From Streptomyces canus (GTDB taxonomy: Bacteria; Actinomycetota; Actinomycetes; Streptomycetales; Streptomycetaceae), in assembly GCF_030816965.1 (NCBI RefSeq), contig NZ_JAUSYQ010000002.1:8050001-8114000 (forward strand): a stretch of DNA of 64,000 nt, in the 5' to 3' direction. Within the stretch, counting starts at the first letter, position 1. Each line of letters begins with the position of its first letter. Both the position numbers and the translations under genes were made by a program. Shown one piece after another: positions 1-8,943 of the stretch. The notes beneath the pieces were generated by a model that made no database searches, was not told the origin of the DNA, and saw only the letters and a program-made list of their open reading frames with translations.

Positions 1-48
1 GCGCATGTGAACAAAGTGTGGTCGAGAACCCCCTGCTGTCAATCTGTA

Positions 49-58
49 TGTCCGGACA
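49..58. promoter_or_regulatory. Palindromic operator candidate upstream of GntR gene
   Basis: TGTCCGGACA is a perfect 10-bp palindrome inside a longer weakly symmetric stretch, about 50 bp before the GTG start of the GntR-family gene. HutC-type GntR regulators commonly autoregulate through such sites. This is inference from position and symmetry only. Confidence 0.35.
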
Positions 59-109
59 ATCTGACTACACGACTTCCCGTCAACAGCGCACGGAGCTACG
101 CTCGGGCCC

Positions 110-874
110 GTGCCGAAACCAGGAGTGGACCCGACCGTGACGCTCGAGCTCAGTGTGGACCGCAGCAGCCCGGTGCCGTTGTACTTCCAGCTGTCCCAGC
201 AGTTGGAGGCCGCGATCGAGCACGGAACGCTCACCCCCGGCAGCCTGCTGGGCAACGAGATCGAGCTCGCCGCCCGGCTCGGCCTGTCCCGGCCCACCGT
301 GCGCCAGGCCATCCAGTCGCTCGTCGACAAGGGCCTGCTGGTGCGGCGCCGCGGAGTCGGCACCCAGGTCGTGCACAGCCAGGTCAAGCGCCCCCTGGAG
401 CTCAGCAGCCTCTACGACGACCTGGAGGCGGCCGGTCAGCGCCCCGCGACCAAGGTCCTCGTCAACACCGTCGTCTCCGCCACCGCCGAGATCGCCGCGG
501 CGCTCGGCGTCGCCGAGGGCAGCGACGTACACCGGGTGGAACGCCTGCGCCTCGCGCACGGCGAGCCGATGGCCTACCTGTGCAACTACCTCCCCCCGGC
601 CCTCCTCGACCTGGACACCGCCCAGCTGGAGGCCACCGGCCTCTACCGCATGATGCGCACGGCGGGAATCACCCTGCACAGCGCCCGCCAGTCCATCGGC
701 GCGAGAGCGGCCACAGCGGCGGAGGCGGAACGCCTGGCCGAGGAGGCGGGCGCCCCGCTCCTCACCATGCAACGAGTGACCTTCGACGACACGGGCAGGG
801 CGGTCGAATACGGCACGCATACATATCGCCCGACTCGCTACTCATTCGAATTCCAGCTCCTGGTGCGCCCCTGA
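110..874 (+). CDS. GntR-family regulator, HutC subfamily (UTRA domain)
   Basis: Protein of 254 residues starting at GTG 110. Residues about 20-85 are a winged helix-turn-helix with the typical GntR string LSRPTVRQAIQSLVDKGLL and wing RRRGVGTQV. Residues about 100-250 match a UTRA ligand-binding domain (HRVERLRLAHGEPMAY, then a C-terminal YRPTRYSFEFQL). HutC-type regulators bind small metabolites, often sugar phosphates or amino acid derivatives, and usually repress nearby genes. The neighbour downstream is a ROK sugar kinase, which suggests a sugar-responsive role, but the ligand cannot be read from the sequence. The stop codon lies inside a terminator hairpin, so it is probably monocistronic. 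Confidence 0.9.
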   Translation: MPKPGVDPTVTLELSVDRSSPVPLYFQLSQQLEAAIEHGTLTPGSLLGNEIELAARLGLSRPTVRQAIQSLVDKGLLVRRRGVGTQVVHSQVKRPLELSSLYDDLEAAGQRPATKVLVNTVVSATAEIAAALGVAEGSDVHRVERLRLAHGEPMAYLCNYLPPALLDLDTAQLEATGLYRMMRTAGITLHSARQSIGARAATAAEAERLAEEAGAPLLTMQRVTFDDTGRAVEYGTHTYRPTRYSFEFQLLVRP

Positions 875-882
875 AGGGGCGC
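865..882 (+). terminator. Hairpin terminator overlapping the GntR stop codon
   Basis: GCGCCCCT-GA-AGGGGCGC is a perfect inverted repeat that contains the TGA of the GntR gene and is followed by GGGGC. This stop-overlapping hairpin form is common in Streptomyces. Confidence 0.6.
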
Positions 883-1013
883 GGGGCTACCGATGTGCGG
901 CTCCGCCGCGCGGGCGCGACCAGCCACGAACCACCCGCACCCGGCATGACGCGCGCACTCCCGTCGCTCCCCCGTTCGGCACTGACCCAGGGGGTGCGGC
1001 AGAATCAACGCCG

Positions 1014-2162
1014 ATGAGCACCTACGGCAACTTCAGCGCCCCCATAGGCTCCCGTCGCGCCCCCGCCCTGCGGACCGTCGGCACGCGGGAACGCCGCTCA
1101 CACCTGACCGCACCCCGCGTGCCGACGGTGGGCATCGACATCGGCGGCACCAAGGTCATGGCGGGTGTCGTCGACGCCGACGGCAACATCCTGGAGAAGG
1201 TCCGCACCGAGACCCCGGACAAGTCCAAGAGTCCCAAGGTCGTCGAGGACACCATCGTCGAACTGGTCCTGGACCTGTCCGACCGCCACGACGTGCACGC
1301 GGTCGGCATCGGCGCGGCCGGCTGGGTCGACGCCGACCGCAACCGTGTGCTGTTCGCCCCCCACCTGTCCTGGCGCAACGAGCCGCTGCGCGACCGCATC
1401 GCCGGCCGCCTCGCGGTCCCCGTCCTGGTGGACAACGACGCGAACACCGCCGCCTGGGCGGAGTGGCGCTTCGGCGCGGGGCGTGGTGAGGACCATCTCG
1501 TCATGATCACGCTCGGCACCGGCATCGGCGGCGCGATCCTGGAGGACGGCCAGGTCAAGCGCGGCAAGTACGGGGTCGCCGGCGAGTTCGGTCACATGCA
1601 GGTCGTCCCCGGCGGCCACCGCTGCCCGTGCGGCAACCGCGGCTGCTGGGAGCAGTACAGCTCCGGCAACGCGCTGGTCAGGGAGGCCAGGGAGCTGGCC
1701 GCCGCGGACTCGCCGGTGGCGTACGGGATCATCGAGCACGTCAAGGGCAACATCGCCGACATCACCGGTCCGATGATCACCGAGCTGGCCCGCGACGGTG
1801 ACGCGATGTGCATCGAGCTGCTCCAGGACATCGGCCAGTGGCTCGGCGTCGGCATCGCGAACCTCGCGGCCGCCCTGGACCCGTCCTGCTTCGTCATCGG
1901 CGGCGGCGTCAGCGCGGCCGACGACCTGCTGATCGGCCCGGCGCGGGACGCCTTCAAGCGCCAGCTCACCGGCCGCGGCTACCGCCCCGAGGCCCGCATC
2001 GCCCGCGCCCAGCTCGGCCCCGAGGCCGGCATGGTCGGCGCCGCCGATCTCGCCCGCCTGGTCGCCCGCCGCTTCCGGCGTGCCAACCGGCGCCGGGTGG
2101 AGCGGCACGAGCGATACGAACGGTACGTGGAGGCCCGCCGTACGTCCCGGGACACCGCATGA
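1014..2162 (+). CDS. ROK-family sugar kinase (glucokinase-like)
   Basis: Protein of 382 residues. After a variable N-terminal tail of about 38 residues comes the ROK phosphate-binding motif GIDIGGTKVMAGVVD, then VDNDANTAAWAEW, the glycine-rich ITLGTGIGGAIL and a zinc-binding cluster CPCGNRGCWEQY, all hallmarks of bacterial ROK glucokinases. No N-terminal helix-turn-helix is present, so it should be a kinase and not a NagC/XylR repressor. It would phosphorylate glucose or a related hexose with ATP in the cytoplasm. The C-terminal 35 residues are very Arg-rich. The stop overlaps the next start (ATGA), so the two genes are translationally coupled. ATG 1014 lacks a clear ribosome binding site and a later start is possible. 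Confidence 0.88.
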   Translation: MSTYGNFSAPIGSRRAPALRTVGTRERRSHLTAPRVPTVGIDIGGTKVMAGVVDADGNILEKVRTETPDKSKSPKVVEDTIVELVLDLSDRHDVHAVGIGAAGWVDADRNRVLFAPHLSWRNEPLRDRIAGRLAVPVLVDNDANTAAWAEWRFGAGRGEDHLVMITLGTGIGGAILEDGQVKRGKYGVAGEFGHMQVVPGGHRCPCGNRGCWEQYSSGNALVREARELAAADSPVAYGIIEHVKGNIADITGPMITELARDGDAMCIELLQDIGQWLGVGIANLAAALDPSCFVIGGGVSAADDLLIGPARDAFKRQLTGRGYRPEARIARAQLGPEAGMVGAADLARLVARRFRRANRRRVERHERYERYVEARRTSRDTA

Positions 2163-2743
2163 CGGCATCCCTGCCACACCAGGTCTCGGCGCCCCCCGGC
2201 GAGCCGGAGCGACCCACCGAGGACCGTCGTCACAAGATCCGCCGCCGGGCGATCACGCTGCTCATCATCGGTCTGCTCATCGGCGTCCCGGCCGGCTACC
2301 TGGTGATCTCCGCCAACCAGAGCCGCGACAGCGGCAAGGACAAGGAGGCGAAGTACTCGGCGACGGGCCTCACGCCCGACTGGCCGTCCAAGGTCCAGCG
2401 CCGCCTCTACCAGGTGCCCGTCCCGCACCCCGCGGACCTGGTCGCCTCCTACGAGACCAACAACTGGAAGACCAGCCGCCTCTACGTCAAGTTCCGGACG
2501 ACCGACGCCGGTCTGGCCGCCTTCCTCACCGGCATGGGTGTCAGCCGCGCCGACCTGAAGAAGGGCGACGTCACCATCAGCGAACGCGACCAGAAGGTCA
2601 GCGGCTGGCGGTTCGACGGACCGCGCTCCTGGTGGGGGCTGACCCACTCCCAGAAGGACCCGGCGCCCACGCAGGATGTCATGGTCAACCTGACCGTGCC
2701 GAACGCCCCGAAGGTGTACGTCGTCTCGCGCACGGTCCCCTGA
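2159..2743 (+). CDS. Membrane-anchored protein of unknown function
   Basis: Protein of 194 residues whose ATG overlaps the stop of the ROK kinase. Residues 1-29 are charged and cytoplasmic (DRRHKIRRR), followed by one transmembrane helix (about 30-50, ITLLIIGLLIGVPAGYLVI). The rest should be extracytoplasmic. The exported part has no Cys pair or catalytic motif that I recognise. Coupling to the sugar kinase suggests co-expression but gives no function. Read from the earlier in-frame codons the ORF would extend to 1808, but that part is a shadow of the kinase gene. Confidence 0.75.
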   Translation: MTASLPHQVSAPPGEPERPTEDRRHKIRRRAITLLIIGLLIGVPAGYLVISANQSRDSGKDKEAKYSATGLTPDWPSKVQRRLYQVPVPHPADLVASYETNNWKTSRLYVKFRTTDAGLAAFLTGMGVSRADLKKGDVTISERDQKVSGWRFDGPRSWWGLTHSQKDPAPTQDVMVNLTVPNAPKVYVVSRTVP

Positions 2744-2829
2744 CCCGGTCGCCGGAGCCGATTGTCAGACCCCGCCCGTAGAGTCGAAGACGAGTGATCC
2801 GACATGCGGGGCGGGAGGTGACAGGACGT

Positions 2830-5697
2830 ATGAGCGACAGCGCCGTGGTGGCCGAGCGCACGGGCGAGCAGCAGGGGGCGGCCGTTCCCGTCCGGCTCGC
2901 AGCCGTCTTCCTGCCCGCACCACTTCCCCGAGAGGGGCGGATCGCCTTCTGGGATCCCGAGGGCGCGCCCCTGCCGGCCGGGAGCCCCGAGGTCGACGCC
3001 GCCTCCCTCGAGCGCGCCGAGCTCACTGTCGTACGACCGCACGGAGCGGGAGTCCGACGTCGCACCGCCCCCGCCCTCTCGCTCCCGGTCGGCGCGGCCC
3101 TTCCGCTGCTTGTCCGGGCCCGGCGCGATCCCGCCGCCCATCCCGCCACGGCCTGCTGGGGCGCGGCCGCCCTGCACGCGCTGCGGTTGACCGCCCGCGG
3201 CCGCCTGCTGCCCGGACTCACCGCCACCGGCCACGACGCCTGGCGGGCGGGGCCGCTGGACCCGGACGACATCGCCCACCTTCGCGCCGTCGCGGCCGCC
3301 CTGCCCCACGAGGGCCACGCGGTCCCGCTGCCCGGCCCCGGCCCGCTCCGGCTGCCGGAACCGGAAGCACTGATGCGCTCCTTCCTGGACGCCGTCGCCG
3401 ACACGCTGCCTCGCACCCCCGCCGCACCGTTCGCCTCCGGCAAGCCCTTCGCGGCCCGCGCACCGCAGCGGCTGCCGCATGCCCACGACTGGGCCGCGGA
3501 GGTCGCCGCCGGCATGGACGCGGGCGTGCGGATCTCGCTCCGCCTGGACCTGTCGGCGTACAACCTGTTCAACGCCGACGCCGACGGTGCGCGCAGTGCG
3601 GGTGCCGCGATCGTCCAGGTGCACAGCCTGGCCGACCCGACCCTCGTGGCCGACGCGGCGGCCCTGTGGGCGGGGGACGCCGACGCCGTCTTCGGACCCC
3701 GCGCACGCGTCGACGCGGCCCTCGCGGTGCGGCGCGCCGCCCGGGTGTGGCCGCCCCTGGACCGGCTCTCCGAGCAGGACGCACCCGATGTACTGGCGCT
3801 GTCCGACGAGGAGTTGGGCGACCTTCTCGGCGTGGCGGCGCCCCGGCTCGCGGCTGCCGGAGTCGCGGTGCACTGGCCGCGGGACCTGGCGCAGGACCTC
3901 ACCGCGGCGGCGGTGGTACGACCCGCGCCGGGCTCGGCGACCGACGGCACCGGCTTCTTCGAGAGCGAAGAACTCCTCCAGTTCCGCTGGCAGTTGGCGC
4001 TCGGCGGTGACCCGCTCAGCGAGGCCGAGATGGACGCGCTGGCCGAGGCCCACCGTCCCGTCGTACGCCTCAGGGACCAGTGGGTGCTGGTCGACCCGGC
4101 CCTCGTCCGCAAGGCCCGCAAGCGTGAACTGGGCCTGCTCGACCCGGTCGACGCGCTCTCCGTCGCCCTCACCGGCAGCGCCGAGATCGACGGCGAGACG
4201 GTGGAGGCGGTCCCGGTCGGCGCGCTCGCCGCCCTGCGCGACCGCCTGACGACCGGAGTCCACCCCGCCGAACCGCCCGCGGGCCTGCACGCCACCCTCC
4301 GCGACTACCAACTCCGCGGTCTGGCCTGGCTGGACCTCATGACCGCCCTGGGCCTCGGCGGCTGCCTCGCCGACGACATGGGACTCGGCAAGACGATCAC
4401 CGTCATCGCCCTGCACCTGCGCCGGGCACGCCGTGAGCCGACCCTCGTCGTCTGTCCCGCCTCGCTCCTGGGCAACTGGCAGCGGGAGATCACCCGGTTC
4501 GCGCCCGGCGTCCCCGTCCGCCGCTTCCACGGCGCCGACCGCAGCCTGGACGACCTCGACGGCGGCTTCGTCCTCACCACATACGGAACCATGCGGGCGG
4601 CGGCGGCGAGGCTGGCCGAGCAGCGCTGGGGCATGGTCGTGGCGGACGAGGCCCAGCACGTGAAGAACCCCTACTCGGCGACCGCGAAGGCCCTGCGCAC
4701 CATCCCGTCGCCCGCACGCGTGGCCCTGACCGGCACACCGGTCGAGAACAACCTCTCCGAACTGTGGGCACTGCTCGACTGGACGACCCCCGGGCTCCTC
4801 GGTCCCCTGCAGTCCTTCCGCGCCCGGCACGCGCGCGCGGTGGAGAACGGCGAGGACGAGGAGGCGGTGACCAGGCTGGCGAGGCTGGTGCGGCCCTTCC
4901 TCCTGCGCCGCAAGAAGTCCGACCCCGGCATCGTCCCCGAGCTGCCGCCCAAGACGGAGACGGACCATCCGGTCCCCCTCACACGCGAACAGGCCTCGCT
5001 GTACGAGGCGGTGGTGCGCGAGTCGATGCTGGCGATCGAGACGGCGGAGGGCATCGCGCGCAGGGGTCTGGTGCTGAAGCTGCTGGGAGCGCTGAAACAG
5101 ATCTGCGACCACCCCGCGCTGTATCTGAAGGAGGAGGTCCCGCCGACGGCCGGCGAGCGGCTGGTCGCCCGCTCGGGCAAACTGGCCCTGCTGGACGAGC
5201 TGTTGGACACCCTGCTGGCCGAGGACGGCTCCGCGCTCGTCTTCACTCAGTACGTGGGAATGGCCCGTCTGATCGCCGCCCACCTCGCCGCTCGCGCGGT
5301 CCCGGTGGACCTGCTGCACGGCGGTACGCCGGTGCCGGAGCGCGAGCGCATGGTGGACCGCTTCCAGAGCGGCGCGATTCCGGTCCTCGTCCTGTCGTTG
5401 CGGGCGGCGGGGACCGGCCTCAACCTCACCCGCGCGGGCCATGTCGTCCACTTCGACCGCTGGTGGAACCCGGCCGTCGAGGAACAGGCCACCGACCGCG
5501 CCTACCGCATCGGCCAGACCCAGCCCGTCCAGGTCCACCGCCTCATCACCGAGGGCACCGTGGAGGACCGCATCGCCGAGATGCTCGAGTCCAAGCGCGC
5601 TCTCGCCGACGCGATCCTCGGCTCCGGTGAGTCCGCCCTCACGGAACTCACCGACCGTGACCTGTCCGACCTGGTCTCCCTCCGGAGGCCGTCATGA
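2830..5697 (+). CDS. SNF2-family DEAD/DEAH-box helicase
   Basis: Protein of 955 residues. ATG 2830 is chosen over the in-frame ATG at 2794 because GGGAGGTG lies 9 bp before it. Residues about 1-480 form an N-terminal SNF2-associated region seen in actinobacterial homologues. The motor follows: motif I DDMGLGKTITV (about residue 515), motif II VVADEAQHVKN (about 602), LTGTPVENN, FLLRRKKSD, and C-terminal motifs V/VI with RAAGTGLNLTRA and TDRAYRIGQTQPV. This is an ATP-driven double-stranded DNA translocase. It is not expected to unwind like a classical helicase. The gene overlaps the SWIM-domain gene by ATGA, so the two products probably act together. Confidence 0.93.
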   Translation: MSDSAVVAERTGEQQGAAVPVRLAAVFLPAPLPREGRIAFWDPEGAPLPAGSPEVDAASLERAELTVVRPHGAGVRRRTAPALSLPVGAALPLLVRARRDPAAHPATACWGAAALHALRLTARGRLLPGLTATGHDAWRAGPLDPDDIAHLRAVAAALPHEGHAVPLPGPGPLRLPEPEALMRSFLDAVADTLPRTPAAPFASGKPFAARAPQRLPHAHDWAAEVAAGMDAGVRISLRLDLSAYNLFNADADGARSAGAAIVQVHSLADPTLVADAAALWAGDADAVFGPRARVDAALAVRRAARVWPPLDRLSEQDAPDVLALSDEELGDLLGVAAPRLAAAGVAVHWPRDLAQDLTAAAVVRPAPGSATDGTGFFESEELLQFRWQLALGGDPLSEAEMDALAEAHRPVVRLRDQWVLVDPALVRKARKRELGLLDPVDALSVALTGSAEIDGETVEAVPVGALAALRDRLTTGVHPAEPPAGLHATLRDYQLRGLAWLDLMTALGLGGCLADDMGLGKTITVIALHLRRARREPTLVVCPASLLGNWQREITRFAPGVPVRRFHGADRSLDDLDGGFVLTTYGTMRAAAARLAEQRWGMVVADEAQHVKNPYSATAKALRTIPSPARVALTGTPVENNLSELWALLDWTTPGLLGPLQSFRARHARAVENGEDEEAVTRLARLVRPFLLRRKKSDPGIVPELPPKTETDHPVPLTREQASLYEAVVRESMLAIETAEGIARRGLVLKLLGALKQICDHPALYLKEEVPPTAGERLVARSGKLALLDELLDTLLAEDGSALVFTQYVGMARLIAAHLAARAVPVDLLHGGTPVPERERMVDRFQSGAIPVLVLSLRAAGTGLNLTRAGHVVHFDRWWNPAVEEQATDRAYRIGQTQPVQVHRLITEGTVEDRIAEMLESKRALADAILGSGESALTELTDRDLSDLVSLRRPS

Positions 5698-8072
5698 CCC
5701 CCGGCCCCGCCGACGAGGCCCGCCGTGCCCTGCGGGCGGCGCGGGAGCGGGCGAGCCGGGAGGGGACGGGGGATGCGGGCGGGCAGACGGTCACCGGGGC
5801 GGACGGCGGGCAAGCGCAGGAGGCGGGCAGCTCTGCGGCGCAGGGTACGGGGGGTCTCGCTGCCGAGGCGGTCGGTAGTTCCGCGGTGCGGGGCGGCGGG
5901 GGCCCTGAGGGCGAAAGGGCCGGCGGTCCCGCGGCGAAGGACGCTGGTGGCTTCGTGGCCGAAGGGGCGAACCGCTCGACGGCCGAGAGCACGGCTCACC
6001 GAGCGCACGCAGAGGCCGATGAGCCGAAGACACCTGGCGGGCAGGACACTGAGCGGGCGGCGCCCGAGAACGCCGTGCCCGACCCGGCCCCGTCCGAGTC
6101 TCGGCCAGGTGACGCGGCCCGCGCGGCCTTGCGGGGAGCTGTCGCGGCCCGGCGTGCCCCAAGTGCGGGTACGGACGTCGACTCAGGTCGGTTCGACACG
6201 GGCGCCCCCTCCGCGGCTTCCGCCGACTCCCCGGGTGGGGAAACGCATCAGGTCGTCGAGCCGGCCCCGCCCGCTCCGGCTGTCGACGACGCCACGGCCG
6301 GGAGTCCTGAGGCGCGCCCTGCGGATGCCGCCCGCGAAGCGCTGCGTGCGGCACGCAAGAGGCGAGCGGCCGCCGCGACCGCCGAGGCCGCACTCGCGGG
6401 TCGGTCGCGTCGTACCGCCCCGGCCGCATCCCGGGACCGAAGCCCCGCACCGCGTCCAGCCGCCGGCGCCCGGGCGCGTGATGTACGGGAGTTGCTGGCC
6501 GACGCGTTCCGGATGCCCGACGATGTGGCCCTGCCGGGGGAGGACCCCGAGGACCCCGAGGACAACGACGGTACGCGGCAGGGGAGTTCCGTTCCACGGC
6601 CATCCGCCGCCGACGACAGCTCTCCGAGCACCGGCAACCGAGCCGGCTCGGCTCCGTCGAGCCCGCTGGGCGGCGCCTCCGCACGCCCCGACACCAACTC
6701 CCCGCCACTGCCCGGCGAAACCCCCACGGACACCGGCGCCGACAAGAACCGGCTCCTCCCGGCACCGGCGTCCTCGACAACCCAGGCCTCCCCCCACCGC
6801 CCGCACTCCATGGCCGCCCCCAACCGGGACAACGACCTGCGTCGCACCTTCCCGGCCTTCCCTCCCCGGACTTCCGAGGACGCCCGGTTCGCCGCCACCT
6901 GGTGGGGCAACGCCTGGGTCTCCGCGCTGGAGGAGGGCGCGCTGGACGCCAAGCGGCTGGCCCGGGGCCGGAGTTATGCCGAGCAGGGGCATGTGGACGC
7001 GATCACCGTGACGCCGGGGCTGGTGCTCGCCTATGTGCAGGGGAGCCGCCCCCGGCCGTACCGCGTGCAGGTGCGGTTGCGGACGCTCGGCGACGCCGAC
7101 TGGGACCGCTTCCTGGACCTCGCCGCCGACCGGACCGGACACATCGCCGCACTCCTCGACAAGGAGATGCCTCAGGCACTGGCCGAGTGCGGAGTGCCCT
7201 TGCTCCCTGGTCCGGGCGATCTCGAACCGCAGTGCAGCTGCCCCGACCGCGGTCACCCCTGCAAGCACGCCGCCGCCCTCTGCTACCAGACGGCACGCCT
7301 GCTCGACGCCGATCCCTTTGTCCTGCTCCTGCTGCGCGGCCGGGGCGAACGCGAACTGCTCGACGCCCTGTCCCGCCTCAGCGCCGCCCGCGCGGCCCGT
7401 GCCGCCCAGGAACAGGAACCGGCGCCACTGCCCGGCGTAAGGGCCAGTGAAGCCCTCGCTCCGCGCCGACTCCCGCCGCTTCCCGCCCCGTTGCCCGCCC
7501 CCGCCCATCCCGAGCAGCCCCCGGCCTACCCCGCGTCTCCGGGCGGCCCCGACCCCTTCGCCCTGGACCAGCTGGCCACCGACGCCGCCGCCCGCGCCCA
7601 CGCTCTGCTCGGCACCGGCCGCGACCCGGTGGGCGAACTCACCCTGTGGCAGGACGCGGTACGCCTCGCCGCCGCCCGCCCCGGTTCCGGCCTCACCGCC
7701 GGCACCCGAGCCCTCTACGCCTCCCTCGCCGCCGCCACCGACCGCACCCCGGCGGATCTGGCCCGCGCGGTCGCCGCCTGGAGGCAGGGCGGGATCGAAG
7801 GACTCGCCGTCCTCGAAGAACCCTGGGACCCACCGGCCGGCCGCTTCGACCGCGCCCGCCCCCTCCTCCTCGCCGCAGACCTCCCCGCCTTCCGCCCCTG
7901 GCACAACCACCTCACTCATCCCCGCGGCCACATCCAGCTCCGCCTCGGCCGCGACGGCCTGTGGTACGCCTACGAGTCCGAACCGGGCCACGACGACTGG
8001 TGGCCCCGCGGCACCCCCGACCTGGACCCGGTCGGTGCCCTCACGGGCCTGGGCACACCGACCGACCTCTGA
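5694..8072 (+). CDS. SWIM zinc-finger protein coupled to SNF2 helicase
   Basis: Protein of 792 residues starting inside the stop of the helicase (ATGA). Residues about 1-370 are low-complexity Ala/Gly/Glu/Ser/Pro-rich sequence with repeated short motifs of the type ARxALRxA (for example DEARRALRAARERAS, GDAARAALRGA, DAAREALRAARKR), probably disordered. A folded part follows with TWWGNAWVSALE and the SWIM signature CSCPDRGHPCKHAAAL (CxC...CxH) at about residues 512-527. SWIM domains bind DNA or protein partners and frequently pair with SNF2 ATPases. The very long disordered N-terminus looks like recent repeat-driven expansion. Confidence 0.88.
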   Translation: MTPGPADEARRALRAARERASREGTGDAGGQTVTGADGGQAQEAGSSAAQGTGGLAAEAVGSSAVRGGGGPEGERAGGPAAKDAGGFVAEGANRSTAESTAHRAHAEADEPKTPGGQDTERAAPENAVPDPAPSESRPGDAARAALRGAVAARRAPSAGTDVDSGRFDTGAPSAASADSPGGETHQVVEPAPPAPAVDDATAGSPEARPADAAREALRAARKRRAAAATAEAALAGRSRRTAPAASRDRSPAPRPAAGARARDVRELLADAFRMPDDVALPGEDPEDPEDNDGTRQGSSVPRPSAADDSSPSTGNRAGSAPSSPLGGASARPDTNSPPLPGETPTDTGADKNRLLPAPASSTTQASPHRPHSMAAPNRDNDLRRTFPAFPPRTSEDARFAATWWGNAWVSALEEGALDAKRLARGRSYAEQGHVDAITVTPGLVLAYVQGSRPRPYRVQVRLRTLGDADWDRFLDLAADRTGHIAALLDKEMPQALAECGVPLLPGPGDLEPQCSCPDRGHPCKHAAALCYQTARLLDADPFVLLLLRGRGERELLDALSRLSAARAARAAQEQEPAPLPGVRASEALAPRRLPPLPAPLPAPAHPEQPPAYPASPGGPDPFALDQLATDAAARAHALLGTGRDPVGELTLWQDAVRLAAARPGSGLTAGTRALYASLAAATDRTPADLARAVAAWRQGGIEGLAVLEEPWDPPAGRFDRARPLLLAADLPAFRPWHNHLTHPRGHIQLRLGRDGLWYAYESEPGHDDWWPRGTPDLDPVGALTGLGTPTDL

Positions 8073-8104
8073 CCATGATCGCTCGATCGTTCCCGGCCGG
8101 GGTC

Positions 8105-8171
8105 TTGACGAGTCCTACCTCCGGTGTCATCGTTTCCGGCACATAGACATCAGATGTCTGACGTCAGATGT
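8105..8171 (+). promoter_or_regulatory. Promoter and operator of the acid-sugar operon regulator
   Basis: A TTGACG -35 (8105-8110) with CATCGT 17 bp downstream is followed by dense symmetry just before the regulator gene: AGACAT-CAG-ATGTCT (8145-8159), the perfect palindrome TCTGACGTCAGA (8157-8168) and a direct repeat of TCAGATGT (8150-8157 and 8164-8171). Such overlapping repeats between promoter and start fit autoregulation by the FadR-type GntR protein encoded next. Confidence 0.6.
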
Positions 8172-8196
8172 GATCGCCGAACGAAGAGGTTCCGCC

Positions 8197-8895
8197 ATGT
8201 CGCTCTCCGATGACCTCGCCGAGCAGTTGCTCACCGCGATCATCGACGGCCAGTACCCGCCGGACTCCGCGCTCCCGCCCGAGGGAGAGCTCTCGCAGCA
8301 GGGCGGGGTCAGCCGCCTGACCGTGCGCGAGGCGGTCAAGCAGCTGCGCGCGCAGAACGTCGTCCGGGTGGTGCGCGGCCGGGGCACCTACGTCAACCCG
8401 CCGGACCGGTGGACCGCGCTGGAGCCGGTGGTGCGGGCGGCCTCGCGGACCTCGAGCGGCGCCCTGTCGGAGCGGCTGATCGAGGCACGGCGGCTCATCG
8501 AGAACGGCGCGTGCGAGCTGGCCGCCTCCCGCCGCACCGACGATGACCTGGAGGTGCTGCGCCAGCACCTGGCGGTCATGCGGGAGGCCGCCGACGCGGG
8601 CGACACCGAGCAGTTCGTGCAGGCCGACATCGACTTCCACGACACGGTGATGCGGGCGACGGGCAACCTGTTCGTCCCGCTGCTCTTCGAGCCGTTCGGC
8701 CCGCTGCTGGTCGAGGGGCGCCGGGAGACCTCGGCCGTCCCGGAGATCCGCACGAACGCCATCGCGCACCACGAGGCGGTGCTCGCCGCGCTGGAGTCCG
8801 GCAGCCCCGAGGCCGCCCGAGTCGCCATGGACGGCCACATGAACCAGACCGCCGACGACCTGCGCACTCATGTGATCAAGCGCGACCTCGACTGA
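8197..8895 (+). CDS. GntR regulator, FadR subfamily, of acid-sugar operon
   Basis: Protein of 232 residues starting at ATG 8197 after GAAGAGGT. Residues about 5-70 are a GntR winged helix (GGVSRLTVREAVKQLRAQNV and wing VRGRGTYV). Residues about 90-225 are an all-helical FCD ligand domain with the metal/ligand residues typical of the family (RRLIENGACELAA, DIDFHDTVMRATGN, HHEAVLAALESG). FCD regulators sense carboxylic and sugar acids and are normally repressors. It precedes and is co-oriented with the kinase, aldolase, dehydrogenase and permease genes, so it most likely controls them through the palindromes at 8145-8171 and is released by a threonate or erythronate-like acid. Confidence 0.9.
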   Translation: MSLSDDLAEQLLTAIIDGQYPPDSALPPEGELSQQGGVSRLTVREAVKQLRAQNVVRVVRGRGTYVNPPDRWTALEPVVRAASRTSSGALSERLIEARRLIENGACELAASRRTDDDLEVLRQHLAVMREAADAGDTEQFVQADIDFHDTVMRATGNLFVPLLFEPFGPLLVEGRRETSAVPEIRTNAIAHHEAVLAALESGSPEAARVAMDGHMNQTADDLRTHVIKRDLD

Positions 8896-8943
8896 CGCCC
8901 CCCAACTTTCCCCCAACTCCCCGTCACAGACCAGGAATTCGCC

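Noticed and set aside
2482..5538. 1018-codon open frame on the minus strand
   Set aside because: Antisense shadow of the SNF2 helicase gene; composition is Gly/Arg/Gln-rich with no domain, a usual effect of GC-rich third positions.
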